Shown piece after piece: positions 35,847-45,686 of a stretch of 64,000 nt of DNA. The first letter of the stretch is position 1. Every line of letters starts with the position of its first letter. A program made the position numbers and the translations under genes. Below the pieces are notes generated by a model that saw only the letters and a program-made list of their open reading frames with translations, had not been told where the DNA came from and did not search any database. Source of the stretch: Bacteroidota bacterium (GTDB lineage Bacteria; Bacteroidota; Bacteroidia; Bacteroidales; Cfx3-03); contig JACAUB010000001.1 in the NCBI GenBank assembly GCA_013390605.1, positions 2,688,124-2,752,123 of the forward strand, written 5' to 3'.

Positions 35847-37307
35847 TTAATAACCAGGATTCTGTGTTATTTTATTTTTATTAATATCAACCTGACTTTG
35901 AGGAATAGGAAAAATCAAATTTGCATCAGTCAGTGTTTTCTTTATACCAATCTGTGCTGATTTCGAATTCAACACTGTAATAGCACGCCCGGTGCGTACC
36001 AGATCAAACCAACGTTGACCCTCAAAAGCAAATTCAACACGACGTTCTTGTTCCATCGCTAAACGGAAAGAAGCCTGGTTAGAAATTGCAGCACTTGTTT
36101 TAACAGGTAATCCGGCACGTTGGCGTACAAGATTAAGATATTTGAAAGCATCACCGTCTGCAACATAACCAACTTCATTTAAACATTCAGCATACATCAA
36201 TAGAACATCTGAATATCGTATAACGGGGAAGTTATTGTTATTATCGTTGGCAACAGCTGGAGTATCCCAATATTTCTTACAATAATAATAGTCAACTCTT
36301 ACGCCCGATGCATTGATATAAAATGTCGCCATAGAGGCACTTTTGCGTAAATCACCAGTTTCATAAGCCTGTTCCAGATCAGTAGAAGGACGGTCATTTC
36401 CTGCACCACCAAATTGAATAACAGAATTTCCAGAGTTTTCAGGAGCAAATGAGTTTGGTAAAGAATTTCCTTCTCCGATCGAGCCCGATTTGTATTGAAC
36501 ATCAAATACTGATTCGGCATGATTCTTATTGTTAGCTTTAAAGACATCTGCATACGAAGGTAACAAACTGTAAATCTGTGAATCAATTACCTTTTTAAGT
36601 TGTATAGCAGCATCAGCATATTTATGTTCAGTCAAAAGAATCTTTCCAAGCAATGCCTGAGCAGCACTATTTGTAGCCCGACCTAAATCGGTAGAAGCAT
36701 ATGCGGTTTTAGACTTTAACCCATCAATAGCATCGGTCAAATCTTTTTCAATTTGAGTATATACTTCAGTTTTTGGATTACGACCAAATGTATATCCCTG
36801 ATCAGGATTGGATATTTCGGTAAGCACCAATGGTACATCTCCGAAAATCCTTACCAGATTGAAATAAATCAAGCTCCTAATAAACTTTGCCTCTGCCTTA
36901 TATTGCTTTTTCAGATCGTCATTTTTAAAAGTCACAGCATCAATTCTTGATAAAATAGCATTACACCTGGCAATACCTTTATAGCTATCATTCCATGCGC
37001 TTAATACAAATGGATTTGTAGTGATAAGATAAAACTTATCAAACTGATCCTGATCAGTAACAGAGCCTGAAACAGATGGCCATGTATCGTCAGTTGTAAT
37101 ATCTCCAAAAACATAAATGTTTCCAAAAACGCCACCGAGTTGCAATGAACCATAAGCTCCACTTACAGCAGTTTTGAAATCATCAGCGGTATTATAGAAA
37201 TTTGTAGTTGCAATATCTGATTTTGGAGAAAGATTTGTAAAATCCTTGCTACAAGCACTTAAAAGGACAGCAAGAACTATTGATATATATATTTTTTTTG
37301 TCTTCAT
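35847..37307 (-). CDS. SusD/RagB-family glycan-binding lipoprotein
   Basis: 486 residues. A lipoprotein signal (lipobox LSAC, Cys19) anchors it to the outer membrane. The N-terminal TPR-type SusD fold has 'NLSPKSDIATTNFYNTADDFKTAV' and 'YFNLVRIFGDVPL'. The C-terminal RagB/SusD domain includes YSDVLLMYAECLNEVG, QERRVEFAFEGQRWFDLVRTGRA and the closing FPIPQSQVDINKNKITQNPGY. It forms the lid of the SusC transporter encoded 19 bp upstream. Confidence 0.97.
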   Translation of the reverse strand: MKTKKIYISIVLAVLLSACSKDFTNLSPKSDIATTNFYNTADDFKTAVSGAYGSLQLGGVFGNIYVFGDITTDDTWPSVSGSVTDQDQFDKFYLITTNPFVLSAWNDSYKGIARCNAILSRIDAVTFKNDDLKKQYKAEAKFIRSLIYFNLVRIFGDVPLVLTEISNPDQGYTFGRNPKTEVYTQIEKDLTDAIDGLKSKTAYASTDLGRATNSAAQALLGKILLTEHKYADAAIQLKKVIDSQIYSLLPSYADVFKANNKNHAESVFDVQYKSGSIGEGNSLPNSFAPENSGNSVIQFGGAGNDRPSTDLEQAYETGDLRKSASMATFYINASGVRVDYYYCKKYWDTPAVANDNNNNFPVIRYSDVLLMYAECLNEVGYVADGDAFKYLNLVRQRAGLPVKTSAAISNQASFRLAMEQERRVEFAFEGQRWFDLVRTGRAITVLNSKSAQIGIKKTLTDANLIFPIPQSQVDINKNKITQNPGY

Positions 37308-37326
37308 AGCTTTATGATTGTTTTTG

Positions 37327-40300
37327 TTAAAAACCCAGATTCAAACCCACAATAAATGTTTTTGCCAAAGGATAAGATCCGTAATCAACACCTCCTGTCA
37401 AAGCTCCTTCATAACCACTTACTTCAGGATTATATCCCAGATATTTTGACCATGTCTTCAGGTTCTGAGCTGATATATAAATTCTACCACTCTGAAGTCG
37501 TGCTTTATTAAGAATTGATTGAGGTATTTGATAACCAAAAGTTATATTCTGGATTCTCAGGAATGAACCATCTTCAACCCAGCGGGAGGATATAGCGTTA
37601 TTTTGACCAGTAGAACGTGAATTAGCACGAGGCTCGATACCATTTCCAGGCTGAGAAGGTGAACGCCAACGATCAAGTACAGTAGTAAGATTATTTTGAC
37701 CACCTTCAAGATTATCAATAAACCGACGACTCAGGTTAAGGATTTTTCCACCTTGAATACCATTACACACTATATTCAACTCAAATCCTTTATAGGTAAA
37801 GTTATTTGTAAACCCATAAGTAAATTTTGGTTGGTTATTTCCAATAACAGTGCGATCGTTCGCATCTAGTTTTCCGTCCTTATTTACATCTTCGTATTTC
37901 ACATCACCTGCCTGTGTATCTACAAAATGTGGATAAGAATTCAGGTCGGCCTGATCTTTAAATACACCTAGTTGTTTATACCCAAAGAAGCTTCCGATAG
38001 GTTCTCCAATCATGGTAACATTTGTTTCACCAACACCTGATCCACTGAGAATACGATCTCCGGTAGGGCCTAAAGCTAAAACTTTATTGCGATTCAACGA
38101 GACATTAATACTCGTACTCCATGTAAATTTACCAACAAGATTTCGGGTATTCAGAGCAAACTCCCAACCCTTATTTTCCATCTCACCGATATTTTTCACT
38201 GTAGAACTAAATCCGGTTAATGTAGGAACATTTACATTCAATAACAAATTAGTTGTTAACCTACGGTAATAGTCGGCAATAAAATAGATTCTCTGTTTTA
38301 AGAAACCCAGATCGATTCCCAAGTCCGCCTGCCTGCTCTTTTCCCAACCCAACTTTGTATTACCAAGTGTAGAAGCTGCTAAACCATTAGCTAGTTGATT
38401 TCCTAACACATAATTATCAGGACTCAATAAGCCAATGTATGGATAATTACTACTGAACGCATTATTACCGGCTAAACCATAACTAGCTCTTAATTTGGTT
38501 TCAGATACAAAACTCAGGTTTTTCATAAATGCCTCCTTCGTCAACCTCCAGCCCAAAGATGCTGCAGGGAAAGTACCCCAACGGTTATCGGGACCAAACA
38601 ACGATGAACCATCACGACGAATGGATACATTAACCAGATATTTACCTTTGAAATTATAATTAAAACGACCAAAATATGACACCACTGAGTTCTCTGTTTT
38701 TGATGATGCCCCAGAATTTACAGTACCATAATTCAAAGTTTGAACGATGTCGTTCGGAAAGTTGATCGCGTTTGCACTACTATTTTCGAAATAGTATCTG
38801 GTTGCCTCCATACCAACTAAAGCATCGAAATTGTGTACTTCATTGATAGAATGAGAAAACGAAAGTGTCTGATTAAAAAGATAAGAAATATCCATCCATG
38901 AAGAAGCGGTACCCTTTGCCTGATTAGGAGGAAGTAATTGATTTAATGGCATTCTAGACGTCTGATAAATATTCTCTCTATTACCATTATACGATAAGTT
39001 TCCTGACATTCTATATTTTAATGATTTAAGAATATCATATTCGGCATAAGCATTCCCTAATACACTTAACGTTTTACTTTGATCATTTCTCTCAAGAATA
39101 TTAGCTAACGGATTTGTTACACCAGGTAAACCATAAGGTGCAGCTAATTCCTGTTGTGAAGACCACTGTGTTCCATCGGCACTATAAAGCGGTGCCATAG
39201 GAATGATTGCCAAAGCAGCATTAATTACACCATTGTTTGCCCAGTGACCATCTGTATTTACAAGTTGTTGAGTTTTATAGGTTGGATTAATATCAAGTCC
39301 AATCCTTAATTTAGAAGTAATATTTACATCAACATTCGTTCTAAACATATATCGGTCAAGGGTTGATGTCTTAACAATTCCATCCTGTTTCATATATCCG
39401 CCAGAAATAAGAAAACGAACCTTATCGTTTCCACCAGAAGATGTTAGCTGATAATTATGAATTGGTGCAACACGGAAGATTGCTGATTGGAAATCAGTAT
39501 AAGGCATATTTAATACTTTAGTCGGATCGTCAAAATTGAACCACGAGTATAAATCGCCCTGAGGGTAACGTAATCTAAGAGATGGCTGAGGGCGAATACT
39601 ATTTGGATCACTTGCATTTGCGCCAACAACTTTGTCGAGATAAGCATTGTTTGTTCCATCTTTACAAAATTCAGCAAACTGTTGTGAATTGAGTAATGAT
39701 ATCTTCTTTGTAATTTGTTGATACCCTGTATAAGCATCAAAATTAACAGCTGTTTTACCCGATTTTCCTCGCTTGGTTGTTACTATAATTACACCATTTG
39801 ATCCTCGCGAACCATAAATAGCTGTTGATGATGCATCTTTAAGTACATCGATCGACTCTATATCATTAGATGTTAATGTCGAAAAGACAGTAGACGAAAC
39901 GATATTTCCATCAACAACAATCAATGGGCTGGTACCAGCACTGATAGACCCAAAACCACGAACTTTTATAGCCGGAGTTGATCCGGGACTACCCGATGTT
40001 TGCTGAACTATAACACCCGGCAGTTTCCCCTGTAATGCAGTTGCAGCATTTGATGTAGGCATATCCTTTATATCTTTTGAAGAAAGCGTAGTAATAGCGG
40101 CAGTAACAGCTGAGCGTTTCTGTGTACCATAACCTACTACAACTACCTCGTCAAGTCTTGTAACATCCGGGCTCAATTTAATATTAAGGAAGGTCTCTCC
40201 TTCTAATGCAATTTTTTTTGTATTATACCCCATGTAAGTAAATACCAGTACCGAATTAGGATTTGGTACTACGATGGAATAATTGCCTGACATATCTGTT

Positions 40301-40803
40301 ACAGCGCGATGAGTTGTACCCTCAACTAAAATATTAACACCAATAAGTTGTTCACCTGTATTCGCATCGGTAATAGTTCCTGTAACTTTACGTTGCTGTT
40401 GCTGAGCCTCTGTTACAAACGACGGAATATTTTCCTTACGAGTAAGAATAATCTGTCGATCATAAACATTAAAACTAATGTTTTCATTTTTAAATACATT
40501 AGTCAAAACGTCTTTAATCGAAGCATTTTTCATATTTACATCAACCCTACGATTGATATCTACCTGTTTCTGATTTAGGAGAAAGTAATATTCACTTTTG
40601 ATTTCAATTGCATTTAATACCTCCTCGATCCTTGCATTCTTTAAATTGAGTGTTACTTTGGCTGTTTGCGAATAGGAATTACTTGCTATGGTATTCATAA
40701 CGCAGGTTAGTAACAGCAAAATTGCGATTTTCATAGTGAGAAGAAATTTGTAATAATATTTATCTGGCTGGATTAACCAAAATTTCATAAAAATATTTTC
40801 CAT
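37327..40803 (-). CDS. SusC/RagA-family TonB-dependent glycan transporter
   Basis: 1158 residues. After the signal sequence comes an STN (secretin/TonB N-terminal) domain (~residues 45-110) that marks FecR/sigma-signalling transporters. A CarboxypepD_reg-like domain (~140-215, GTITDANTGEQLIGVNI), the TonB plug (VVVGYGTQKRSAVTAAI..., LIVVDG, IYGSRGSNGVIIVTTKRG) and a 22-strand barrel follow, ending in GLNLGF. It imports an oligosaccharide bound by SusD. The extended N-terminus probably contacts the FecR protein encoded upstream. Confidence 0.97.
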   Translation of the reverse strand: MENIFMKFWLIQPDKYYYKFLLTMKIAILLLLTCVMNTIASNSYSQTAKVTLNLKNARIEEVLNAIEIKSEYYFLLNQKQVDINRRVDVNMKNASIKDVLTNVFKNENISFNVYDRQIILTRKENIPSFVTEAQQQQRKVTGTITDANTGEQLIGVNILVEGTTHRAVTDMSGNYSIVVPNPNSVLVFTYMGYNTKKIALEGETFLNIKLSPDVTRLDEVVVVGYGTQKRSAVTAAITTLSSKDIKDMPTSNAATALQGKLPGVIVQQTSGSPGSTPAIKVRGFGSISAGTSPLIVVDGNIVSSTVFSTLTSNDIESIDVLKDASSTAIYGSRGSNGVIIVTTKRGKSGKTAVNFDAYTGYQQITKKISLLNSQQFAEFCKDGTNNAYLDKVVGANASDPNSIRPQPSLRLRYPQGDLYSWFNFDDPTKVLNMPYTDFQSAIFRVAPIHNYQLTSSGGNDKVRFLISGGYMKQDGIVKTSTLDRYMFRTNVDVNITSKLRIGLDINPTYKTQQLVNTDGHWANNGVINAALAIIPMAPLYSADGTQWSSQQELAAPYGLPGVTNPLANILERNDQSKTLSVLGNAYAEYDILKSLKYRMSGNLSYNGNRENIYQTSRMPLNQLLPPNQAKGTASSWMDISYLFNQTLSFSHSINEVHNFDALVGMEATRYYFENSSANAINFPNDIVQTLNYGTVNSGASSKTENSVVSYFGRFNYNFKGKYLVNVSIRRDGSSLFGPDNRWGTFPAASLGWRLTKEAFMKNLSFVSETKLRASYGLAGNNAFSSNYPYIGLLSPDNYVLGNQLANGLAASTLGNTKLGWEKSRQADLGIDLGFLKQRIYFIADYYRRLTTNLLLNVNVPTLTGFSSTVKNIGEMENKGWEFALNTRNLVGKFTWSTSINVSLNRNKVLALGPTGDRILSGSGVGETNVTMIGEPIGSFFGYKQLGVFKDQADLNSYPHFVDTQAGDVKYEDVNKDGKLDANDRTVIGNNQPKFTYGFTNNFTYKGFELNIVCNGIQGGKILNLSRRFIDNLEGGQNNLTTVLDRWRSPSQPGNGIEPRANSRSTGQNNAISSRWVEDGSFLRIQNITFGYQIPQSILNKARLQSGRIYISAQNLKTWSKYLGYNPEVSGYEGALTGGVDYGSYPLAKTFIVGLNLGF

Positions 40804-40879
40804 ACTTTTGTATTGTTAGTAGGTGAATAAATAAAAATTCTGTTATACACGTAAGAGATTTTTGTTAACCTCTAATCTG

Positions 40880-40907
40880 GAGGGAAGGTGTGGCAACACT
40901 TTCCCTC
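40880..40907. terminator. 12-bp hairpin between fecR and susC
   Basis: GAGGGAAGGTGT (40880-40891) pairs with ACACTTTCCCTC (40896-40907) with one G-T pair and a four-base loop. On the plus strand TTT follows. It sits in the 177-bp gap between the FecR stop and the SusC start, where it could terminate or attenuate read-through so that susC has its own, sigma-dependent promoter. Confidence 0.6.
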
Positions 40908-40980
40908 TTTCTGTAATTCTATATGTCCTTTTTAAACCATAGGCATTTCATTTTTTAAAGGGTTACTAATTATTACATTA

Positions 40981-42060
40981 TTATTTCTTAGTTGAGAATA
41001 TTATTATTTTCTTCTTTGGAAACGAACCATCGGGTAGTGGGTTTCGTTTCACTTCACGATAGTCAACGGGTGATGAAAGCTTCAAAAGTTTCAATATCTC
41101 TTCAAGTGATTCATCCTGAAAGGTAGCCCGGTATTTAAAGTCTTGAAGATTTTTTCCACGCATTTCAATTTCCACATTGTAGAGTTGACTGATTTTATCA
41201 ACAATGGAACTTAATGACTCACCACGGAATATTAGTTTTCCATCTTTCCACGCGATATATCGGTACACATCTTCATTATTTAGTTCTTTTTCACCCGAAA
41301 CTGTATTATAAATCAGATGTTGATTAGGCTTTAATTCAGCAATCTTTGAAATATTATTCTCGCCAGCGCACTTATTTACTGACACTTTACCCGTTACAAG
41401 AGAGACCTGGGTTTCGTTACTGGCAGAAAATGCTTGTACATTAAATTTAGTACCTGTTGCCATTACATTAATAGATCGGGTTTGCACGATAAATGGGCGC
41501 GCAAGATCAGAGTGAACCTCAAAATATGCCTCCCCTTTTAATTTCACAATACGCTTCTGATTAGTAAATTTCACAGGATAAGAAAGACTGCTTCCTGAAT
41601 TAAGCCATACCTTGGAACCATCATTTAATATTAATGTCGAACGGGTTCCATATGCCGCAAATATTTCATTATAAACTATACTATCTGTAATACCGGATTT
41701 ACCCGAATCATGGATAAACCGCCCCCAAAGAAAACTACCCAACATTAAGGGGATGATAAGAACAGCAGCAACCCGCTGTAAATAATACCAGAATCCAGGC
41801 TTTGTCGATTCAATATGATTTAATTTCAGGACTCTTTCCAGTGCTTCCTCTGTAGAAATATCAGAGGGATCAAATGGTTTACCTGAGACCTCCCATATAT
41901 TTTTCACCTGCAGATAATACATCCGATTTTGTTCAGAAGACTTAATCCAATCCTCTAACTGAAAAATCTCCTCATTGGAAGCCTTTCCTGAAAGATAATT
42001 AATAATGTTGGCATCAATTTGATCGTGTTCGCTCGAGTTCATATCATCTTTATTCATCAT
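40981..42060 (-). CDS. FecR-family anti-sigma factor
   Basis: 359 residues. A cytoplasmic N-terminal sigma-binding helix bundle (~1-90) and a membrane helix (AAVLIIPLMLGSFLW, ~residues 96-112) are followed by the periplasmic FecR domain (GTRSTLILNDGSKVWLNSGSSLSYP, VKLKGEAYFEV, FIVQTRSINVMATGTKFNVQAF) and the DUF4974 C-terminal domain (LIFRGESLSSIVDKISQLYNVEI). It holds the ECF sigma factor until SusC signals substrate. Confidence 0.95.
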   Translation of the reverse strand: MMNKDDMNSSEHDQIDANIINYLSGKASNEEIFQLEDWIKSSEQNRMYYLQVKNIWEVSGKPFDPSDISTEEALERVLKLNHIESTKPGFWYYLQRVAAVLIIPLMLGSFLWGRFIHDSGKSGITDSIVYNEIFAAYGTRSTLILNDGSKVWLNSGSSLSYPVKFTNQKRIVKLKGEAYFEVHSDLARPFIVQTRSINVMATGTKFNVQAFSASNETQVSLVTGKVSVNKCAGENNISKIAELKPNQHLIYNTVSGEKELNNEDVYRYIAWKDGKLIFRGESLSSIVDKISQLYNVEIEMRGKNLQDFKYRATFQDESLEEILKLLKLSSPVDYREVKRNPLPDGSFPKKKIIIFSTKK

Positions 42061-42201
42061 AATGACGGTTTAAAAATAAAATACCACATCAGAAAGTTGA
42101 TTTTTTTCAATTAAAAAATAATAATTCAACAGGGAAATATAAGCCACAGAATCTGCAGAAAAGCACAAAGCAAAAAACGTCTGTTTTTTTAGATACTTAT
42201 A

Positions 42202-42801
42202 TTATTCAAGAAATAAATAGTAAATTAAGAAAAACAGAATAGTTATAAGATAATCTTTGAGATACTCTCTCAACATATTTAGAGCTCTACTGATTCGTAC
42301 TTCAATAGTTCGTACAGAAACATTTTGCTGATCAGCTATTTCATGATAAGTTAACCCTTCATAACGATTTAATCGAAAAGCAAGAGAGATTTCAGGAGGA
42401 AGTTGACAGAGTGCCTTTTCGAGATCCGCTTCTAATTCTGAACAAAGAATATAATTTTCGGCATCGTTTTCTATCAAACACATATGAAGATCAGCATATG
42501 CATTGTATTGATCCCGTATTTTTAAATGTCGCAACCAATCGATACATCTGTTCTGAACCATCTTTAGTAAATACGACTTCAATGAAGTATGAATATTCAA
42601 CGACAGTCTACTCTCCCAGAAATAGACGAAAGTATCCTGAACAATTTCCTCACATGTATCCAAATCCTGGATAAAAGTTCCGGCAAACTGTACCAAATCG
42701 CTATAATACGCTCTAAAAATGACAGAAAATGATGAATTATCACTTTCACTTAATTTCTCTAGCAATATTTTTTCATACAATTTATCTAGTTTGATCTTCA
42801 T
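42202..42801 (-). CDS. ECF-type RNA polymerase sigma factor
   Basis: 199 residues. Region 2 (FRAYYSDLVQFAGTFIQDLDTCEEIVQDTFVYFWE) and region 4 (LPPEISLAFRLNRYEGLTYHEIADQQNVSVRTIEVRISRALNMLRE) are intact; it is of the Bacteroidota ECF type paired with FecR. A hydrophobic C-terminal tail (ITILFFLIYYLF) is notable and could tether it to the membrane or to FecR. It lies 141 bp upstream of fecR. Confidence 0.95.
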   Translation of the reverse strand: MKIKLDKLYEKILLEKLSESDNSSFSVIFRAYYSDLVQFAGTFIQDLDTCEEIVQDTFVYFWESRLSLNIHTSLKSYLLKMVQNRCIDWLRHLKIRDQYNAYADLHMCLIENDAENYILCSELEADLEKALCQLPPEISLAFRLNRYEGLTYHEIADQQNVSVRTIEVRISRALNMLREYLKDYLITILFFLIYYLFLE

Positions 42802-43163
42802 CCTTTTATTTAATCGCTACAGAAATTGGAATTAGCATATTATGTATAGAATAATTTTCAAAATTCACTCAACTACAATGTTAAGTTATCGTATTTTTTG
42901 ATTTAAATTGAGGATACAATAATAGCGTATATTCTTTATACAAAAAAGGAGACTGAAGAAATTTCTATTCAATTCGTACTATTTATAACGATTCGGAGGA
43001 ACAATGAATCAAAGTTATTATTCTAAATCGTCCAATTATTTCAACTGGCTATTTCTGCAAATCCGTGAATATCCAATCAAAAAGATATTATAAATAGTGT
43101 ATGTCTGATTAAGACATTTGAAAGAATAAAAAAGACAGAAAAGAAGGGAACGGTTATAAGTAG
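42802..43163. other. Intergenic region between divergent sigma and helicase genes
   Basis: About 360 bp, AT-rich, with no reading frame of note. Presumably it contains promoters for both flanking genes; the helicase box is listed separately. Confidence 0.5.
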
Positions 43164-43171
43164 TATATTTG
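43164..43171 (+). promoter_or_regulatory. TAnnTTTG box for the DEAD-box gene
   Basis: TATATTTG, 45 bp before the ATG at 43217. It overlaps an in-frame TTG (43169) and so argues against that codon as start. Confidence 0.5.
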
Positions 43172-43216
43172 CAAAGTATTAGATATTTCTTTTTGCACAC
43201 CATTTACCTGAAGAAC

Positions 43217-44359
43217 ATGCCCTTTTCATCTCTTGGCTTATCAGATTCGCTATTAAAATCATTAGCGGAACAGAATTATGCAAAGCCCTACCCTATTCAA
43301 CAAGAAGCAATCCCAGTGATTTTAAAAGGAAATGACATGCTGGGAATTGCCAAAACGGGATCGGGTAAAACAGCAAGTTTTGTTTTACCAATCTTAGAAC
43401 GTCTGAGAGAGAGCAAGCCTTCAAAAAGCAGACATGTTAAAGCGTTGGTATTAGTTCCGACAAGAGAATTGGCTATTCAGGTCGAAGAGGTCTTTAGTCT
43501 ATTCAGTTCATCTCTTCCTAAGACCGTTAAAACACTGGCCGTATATGGTGGTGTGTCGATCAACCCTCAGATGATGCAGTTACAGGGAGTAGAGATATTA
43601 GTAGCAACTACAGGACGATTACTTGATTTGATTGATTCAAATGCAGTAAATCTCTCAGCGGTTGAGATACTGGTATTGGATGAAGCCGATAAGATGTTGA
43701 ATCTGGGTTTTAAAGAAGAGATGGCAAAAATATTTGCTTTGCTTCCTGCGAAACGTCAGAACATTCTCTTTTCGGCCACTCTGAGTAGCGATATAAATTC
43801 AATCACTGATATTCTTCTTTCAAATCCAACTATAATTGAAATAAAAGAAGAGACCACATCACTCGATTTAATCAAGCAATCGGCTTATCTGGTTAGTGAA
43901 GAGAGAAAGGGACCATTTTTAAGATATCTGATTATTAAACAGCAAATGGATCCGGTATTGGTATTTGTATCATCGACGAACAGAGCTGAGGCAGTGGTGC
44001 ACAAACTACTCAAGAATGGAATAAAAGCCGCCTCAATGCATAGCCAAAAGAGCCAGGGAGCCAGAACAGACGTATTGAAACAATTTAAAGATGGCACACT
44101 CAGGGTGTTGGTAGCCACCGACCTGGCATCACGAGGTATTGACATCCAGTTTTTGCCTTACGTCATTAACTATGAGTTACCACGTTCGCCAAAAGACTAT
44201 ATTCATAGGATAGGAAGAACCGGACGCGCAGAGTCGCCAGGAGAAGCTATTTCAATTATCAACCCTGAAGAGATGCACCATTTTAAAATCATCCAGAAGA
44301 AGATGGGAAAATGGTTGACATTGATTCATACCGATGATATTAATCTGACCGGATTTTAA
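43217..44359 (+). CDS. DEAD-box RNA helicase (RhlE/DbpA-like)
   Basis: 380 residues from the ATG at 43217. All helicase motifs are present: Q-motif (YAKPYPIQQEAIPV), AKTGSGKTAS, PTRELA, VLDEADKML, SATL, and HRIGRTGRA near the end. It is a minimal two-lobe core without a long C-terminal tail, as in RhlE-like proteins that act in rRNA maturation or RNA decay, often at low temperature. It converges with the permease gene. Confidence 0.94.
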   Translation: MPFSSLGLSDSLLKSLAEQNYAKPYPIQQEAIPVILKGNDMLGIAKTGSGKTASFVLPILERLRESKPSKSRHVKALVLVPTRELAIQVEEVFSLFSSSLPKTVKTLAVYGGVSINPQMMQLQGVEILVATTGRLLDLIDSNAVNLSAVEILVLDEADKMLNLGFKEEMAKIFALLPAKRQNILFSATLSSDINSITDILLSNPTIIEIKEETTSLDLIKQSAYLVSEERKGPFLRYLIIKQQMDPVLVFVSSTNRAEAVVHKLLKNGIKAASMHSQKSQGARTDVLKQFKDGTLRVLVATDLASRGIDIQFLPYVINYELPRSPKDYIHRIGRTGRAESPGEAISIINPEEMHHFKIIQKKMGKWLTLIHTDDINLTGF

Positions 44360-44405
44360 AAAATCGCACTTAATCCATTTGCCCAGATAAGATGTAGTTT
44401 TATAA

Positions 44406-45620
44406 CTATTCCCAACGAATAGCCTTAACAGGCTGAATACGAGCGATGATGTATGAGGGAACAACCAGCATTACACTGCAGATAATCAGTGTCCCGATAT
44501 TCAATACCAGAATATAACCAAGGTCAATATTGATGGGAACAAAAGCCATATAATAAGTATCAGCAGGTAGTGTAACCAGTCGGAGTTTTAGTTGTAGAAA
44601 ACAGATTGTCAGTGCAATTACATTTCCCCAGGCCATTCCTTTCAAAGTTAACCATCCAGCCTTCATCAAAAATATCCTCCGGATACTCCAATTGGGAGCT
44701 CCCATTGCTTTTAGAACACCGATTAAGGTAGTCTGTTCCAGAATCAGAATGAGCAATGTTGATATCATGGTGATGACGGCAACAATGACCATGAGTAATA
44801 AGATAATATATACATTCATATCCATCAATTCGAGCCAGTCGAATATCTGAGGATAGAGTTGCTTTATCGTTCGTGAATTAAGGTTGTAGCTCACCAGGTT
44901 AAATACCTTGTGTCCCATCTGATCAATATCCTTAAAGTCGGTTACCAACACTTCAAATCCGGCTATCTGCTGCGACGTCCAGTTATTTAGTTTTTGAACA
45001 TGCCTGATATCACCTATTACATACATTTTATCAAACTCAGCCAGTTCTGTTTCATAGATACCGCAGATAGTGAACTTTCGTGCTCTGATTGCACCGCTAT
45101 TAATAAAAAATACACGTAACGGTCCACCCACCTTTAACCCCAATAGTTTTGAAAGTGAACGACTAACCAGAATATCATTTGAAGTTGCAGTATCTTTAAG
45201 AAAAGGCATTCTACCTTCGACTAATCGATTAGCAAAAAAAGCTGTATCAAAATCACGATCGATGCCTTTCATCACCACACCCTGTATTTGGGTTCCGGTT
45301 TTGACAATACCCGCCTTAATCGCAAAAACCTGAATATGTTTTATTCCAGGCATCACTTTCAATTTCGGAATAAAAGTAGCGTTACGATCTACCGGAGGAT
45401 ACTCAAAAGAGGTATTGGCATTATATTCGGTTATCTGGATATGCCCTCCAAAGCCCACAACTTTTTCGCGTACCTGTTTCTGAAAACCGGTCACAATAGC
45501 CACTGCAACAATCATTACAGATAATCCAAGGGCAATACTAATAACCGCAACCCGAGCGATTGGACGAGCCAATCCCTCGGGTTTCAGTGTTTTTATAGCA
45601 ATAAATCGTTCAAAATTCAC
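44406..45620 (-). CDS. LolC/LolE-type ABC permease (FtsX family)
   Basis: 404 residues starting at GTG 45620. The TTG further upstream (45641) lies in the TAACTTTG promoter box. Topology: one N-terminal helix (VAVISIALGLSVMIVAVAIV), a periplasmic MacB-PCD-like domain (~50-260) and three C-terminal helices forming the FtsX domain (LMVIVAVITMISTLLILILEQT.. LKAMGAPNWSIRRIFL). It exports lipoproteins with a LolD-type ATPase. The only such ATPase in the window is at 18340. Confidence 0.88.
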   Translation of the reverse strand: MNFERFIAIKTLKPEGLARPIARVAVISIALGLSVMIVAVAIVTGFQKQVREKVVGFGGHIQITEYNANTSFEYPPVDRNATFIPKLKVMPGIKHIQVFAIKAGIVKTGTQIQGVVMKGIDRDFDTAFFANRLVEGRMPFLKDTATSNDILVSRSLSKLLGLKVGGPLRVFFINSGAIRARKFTICGIYETELAEFDKMYVIGDIRHVQKLNNWTSQQIAGFEVLVTDFKDIDQMGHKVFNLVSYNLNSRTIKQLYPQIFDWLELMDMNVYIILLLMVIVAVITMISTLLILILEQTTLIGVLKAMGAPNWSIRRIFLMKAGWLTLKGMAWGNVIALTICFLQLKLRLVTLPADTYYMAFVPINIDLGYILVLNIGTLIICSVMLVVPSYIIARIQPVKAIRWE

Positions 45621-45638
45621 TTTATATATTCTTTGGCA

Positions 45639-45646
45639 CAAAGTTA
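45639..45646 (-). promoter_or_regulatory. TAnnTTTG box for the permease gene
   Basis: The minus strand reads TAACTTTG, 18 bp before the GTG start. It implies a short leader and fixes the start choice. Confidence 0.55.
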
Positions 45647-45686
45647 CTGAAATAAGTAACCGCTAAAAGCTGTATTCAACATTGGA

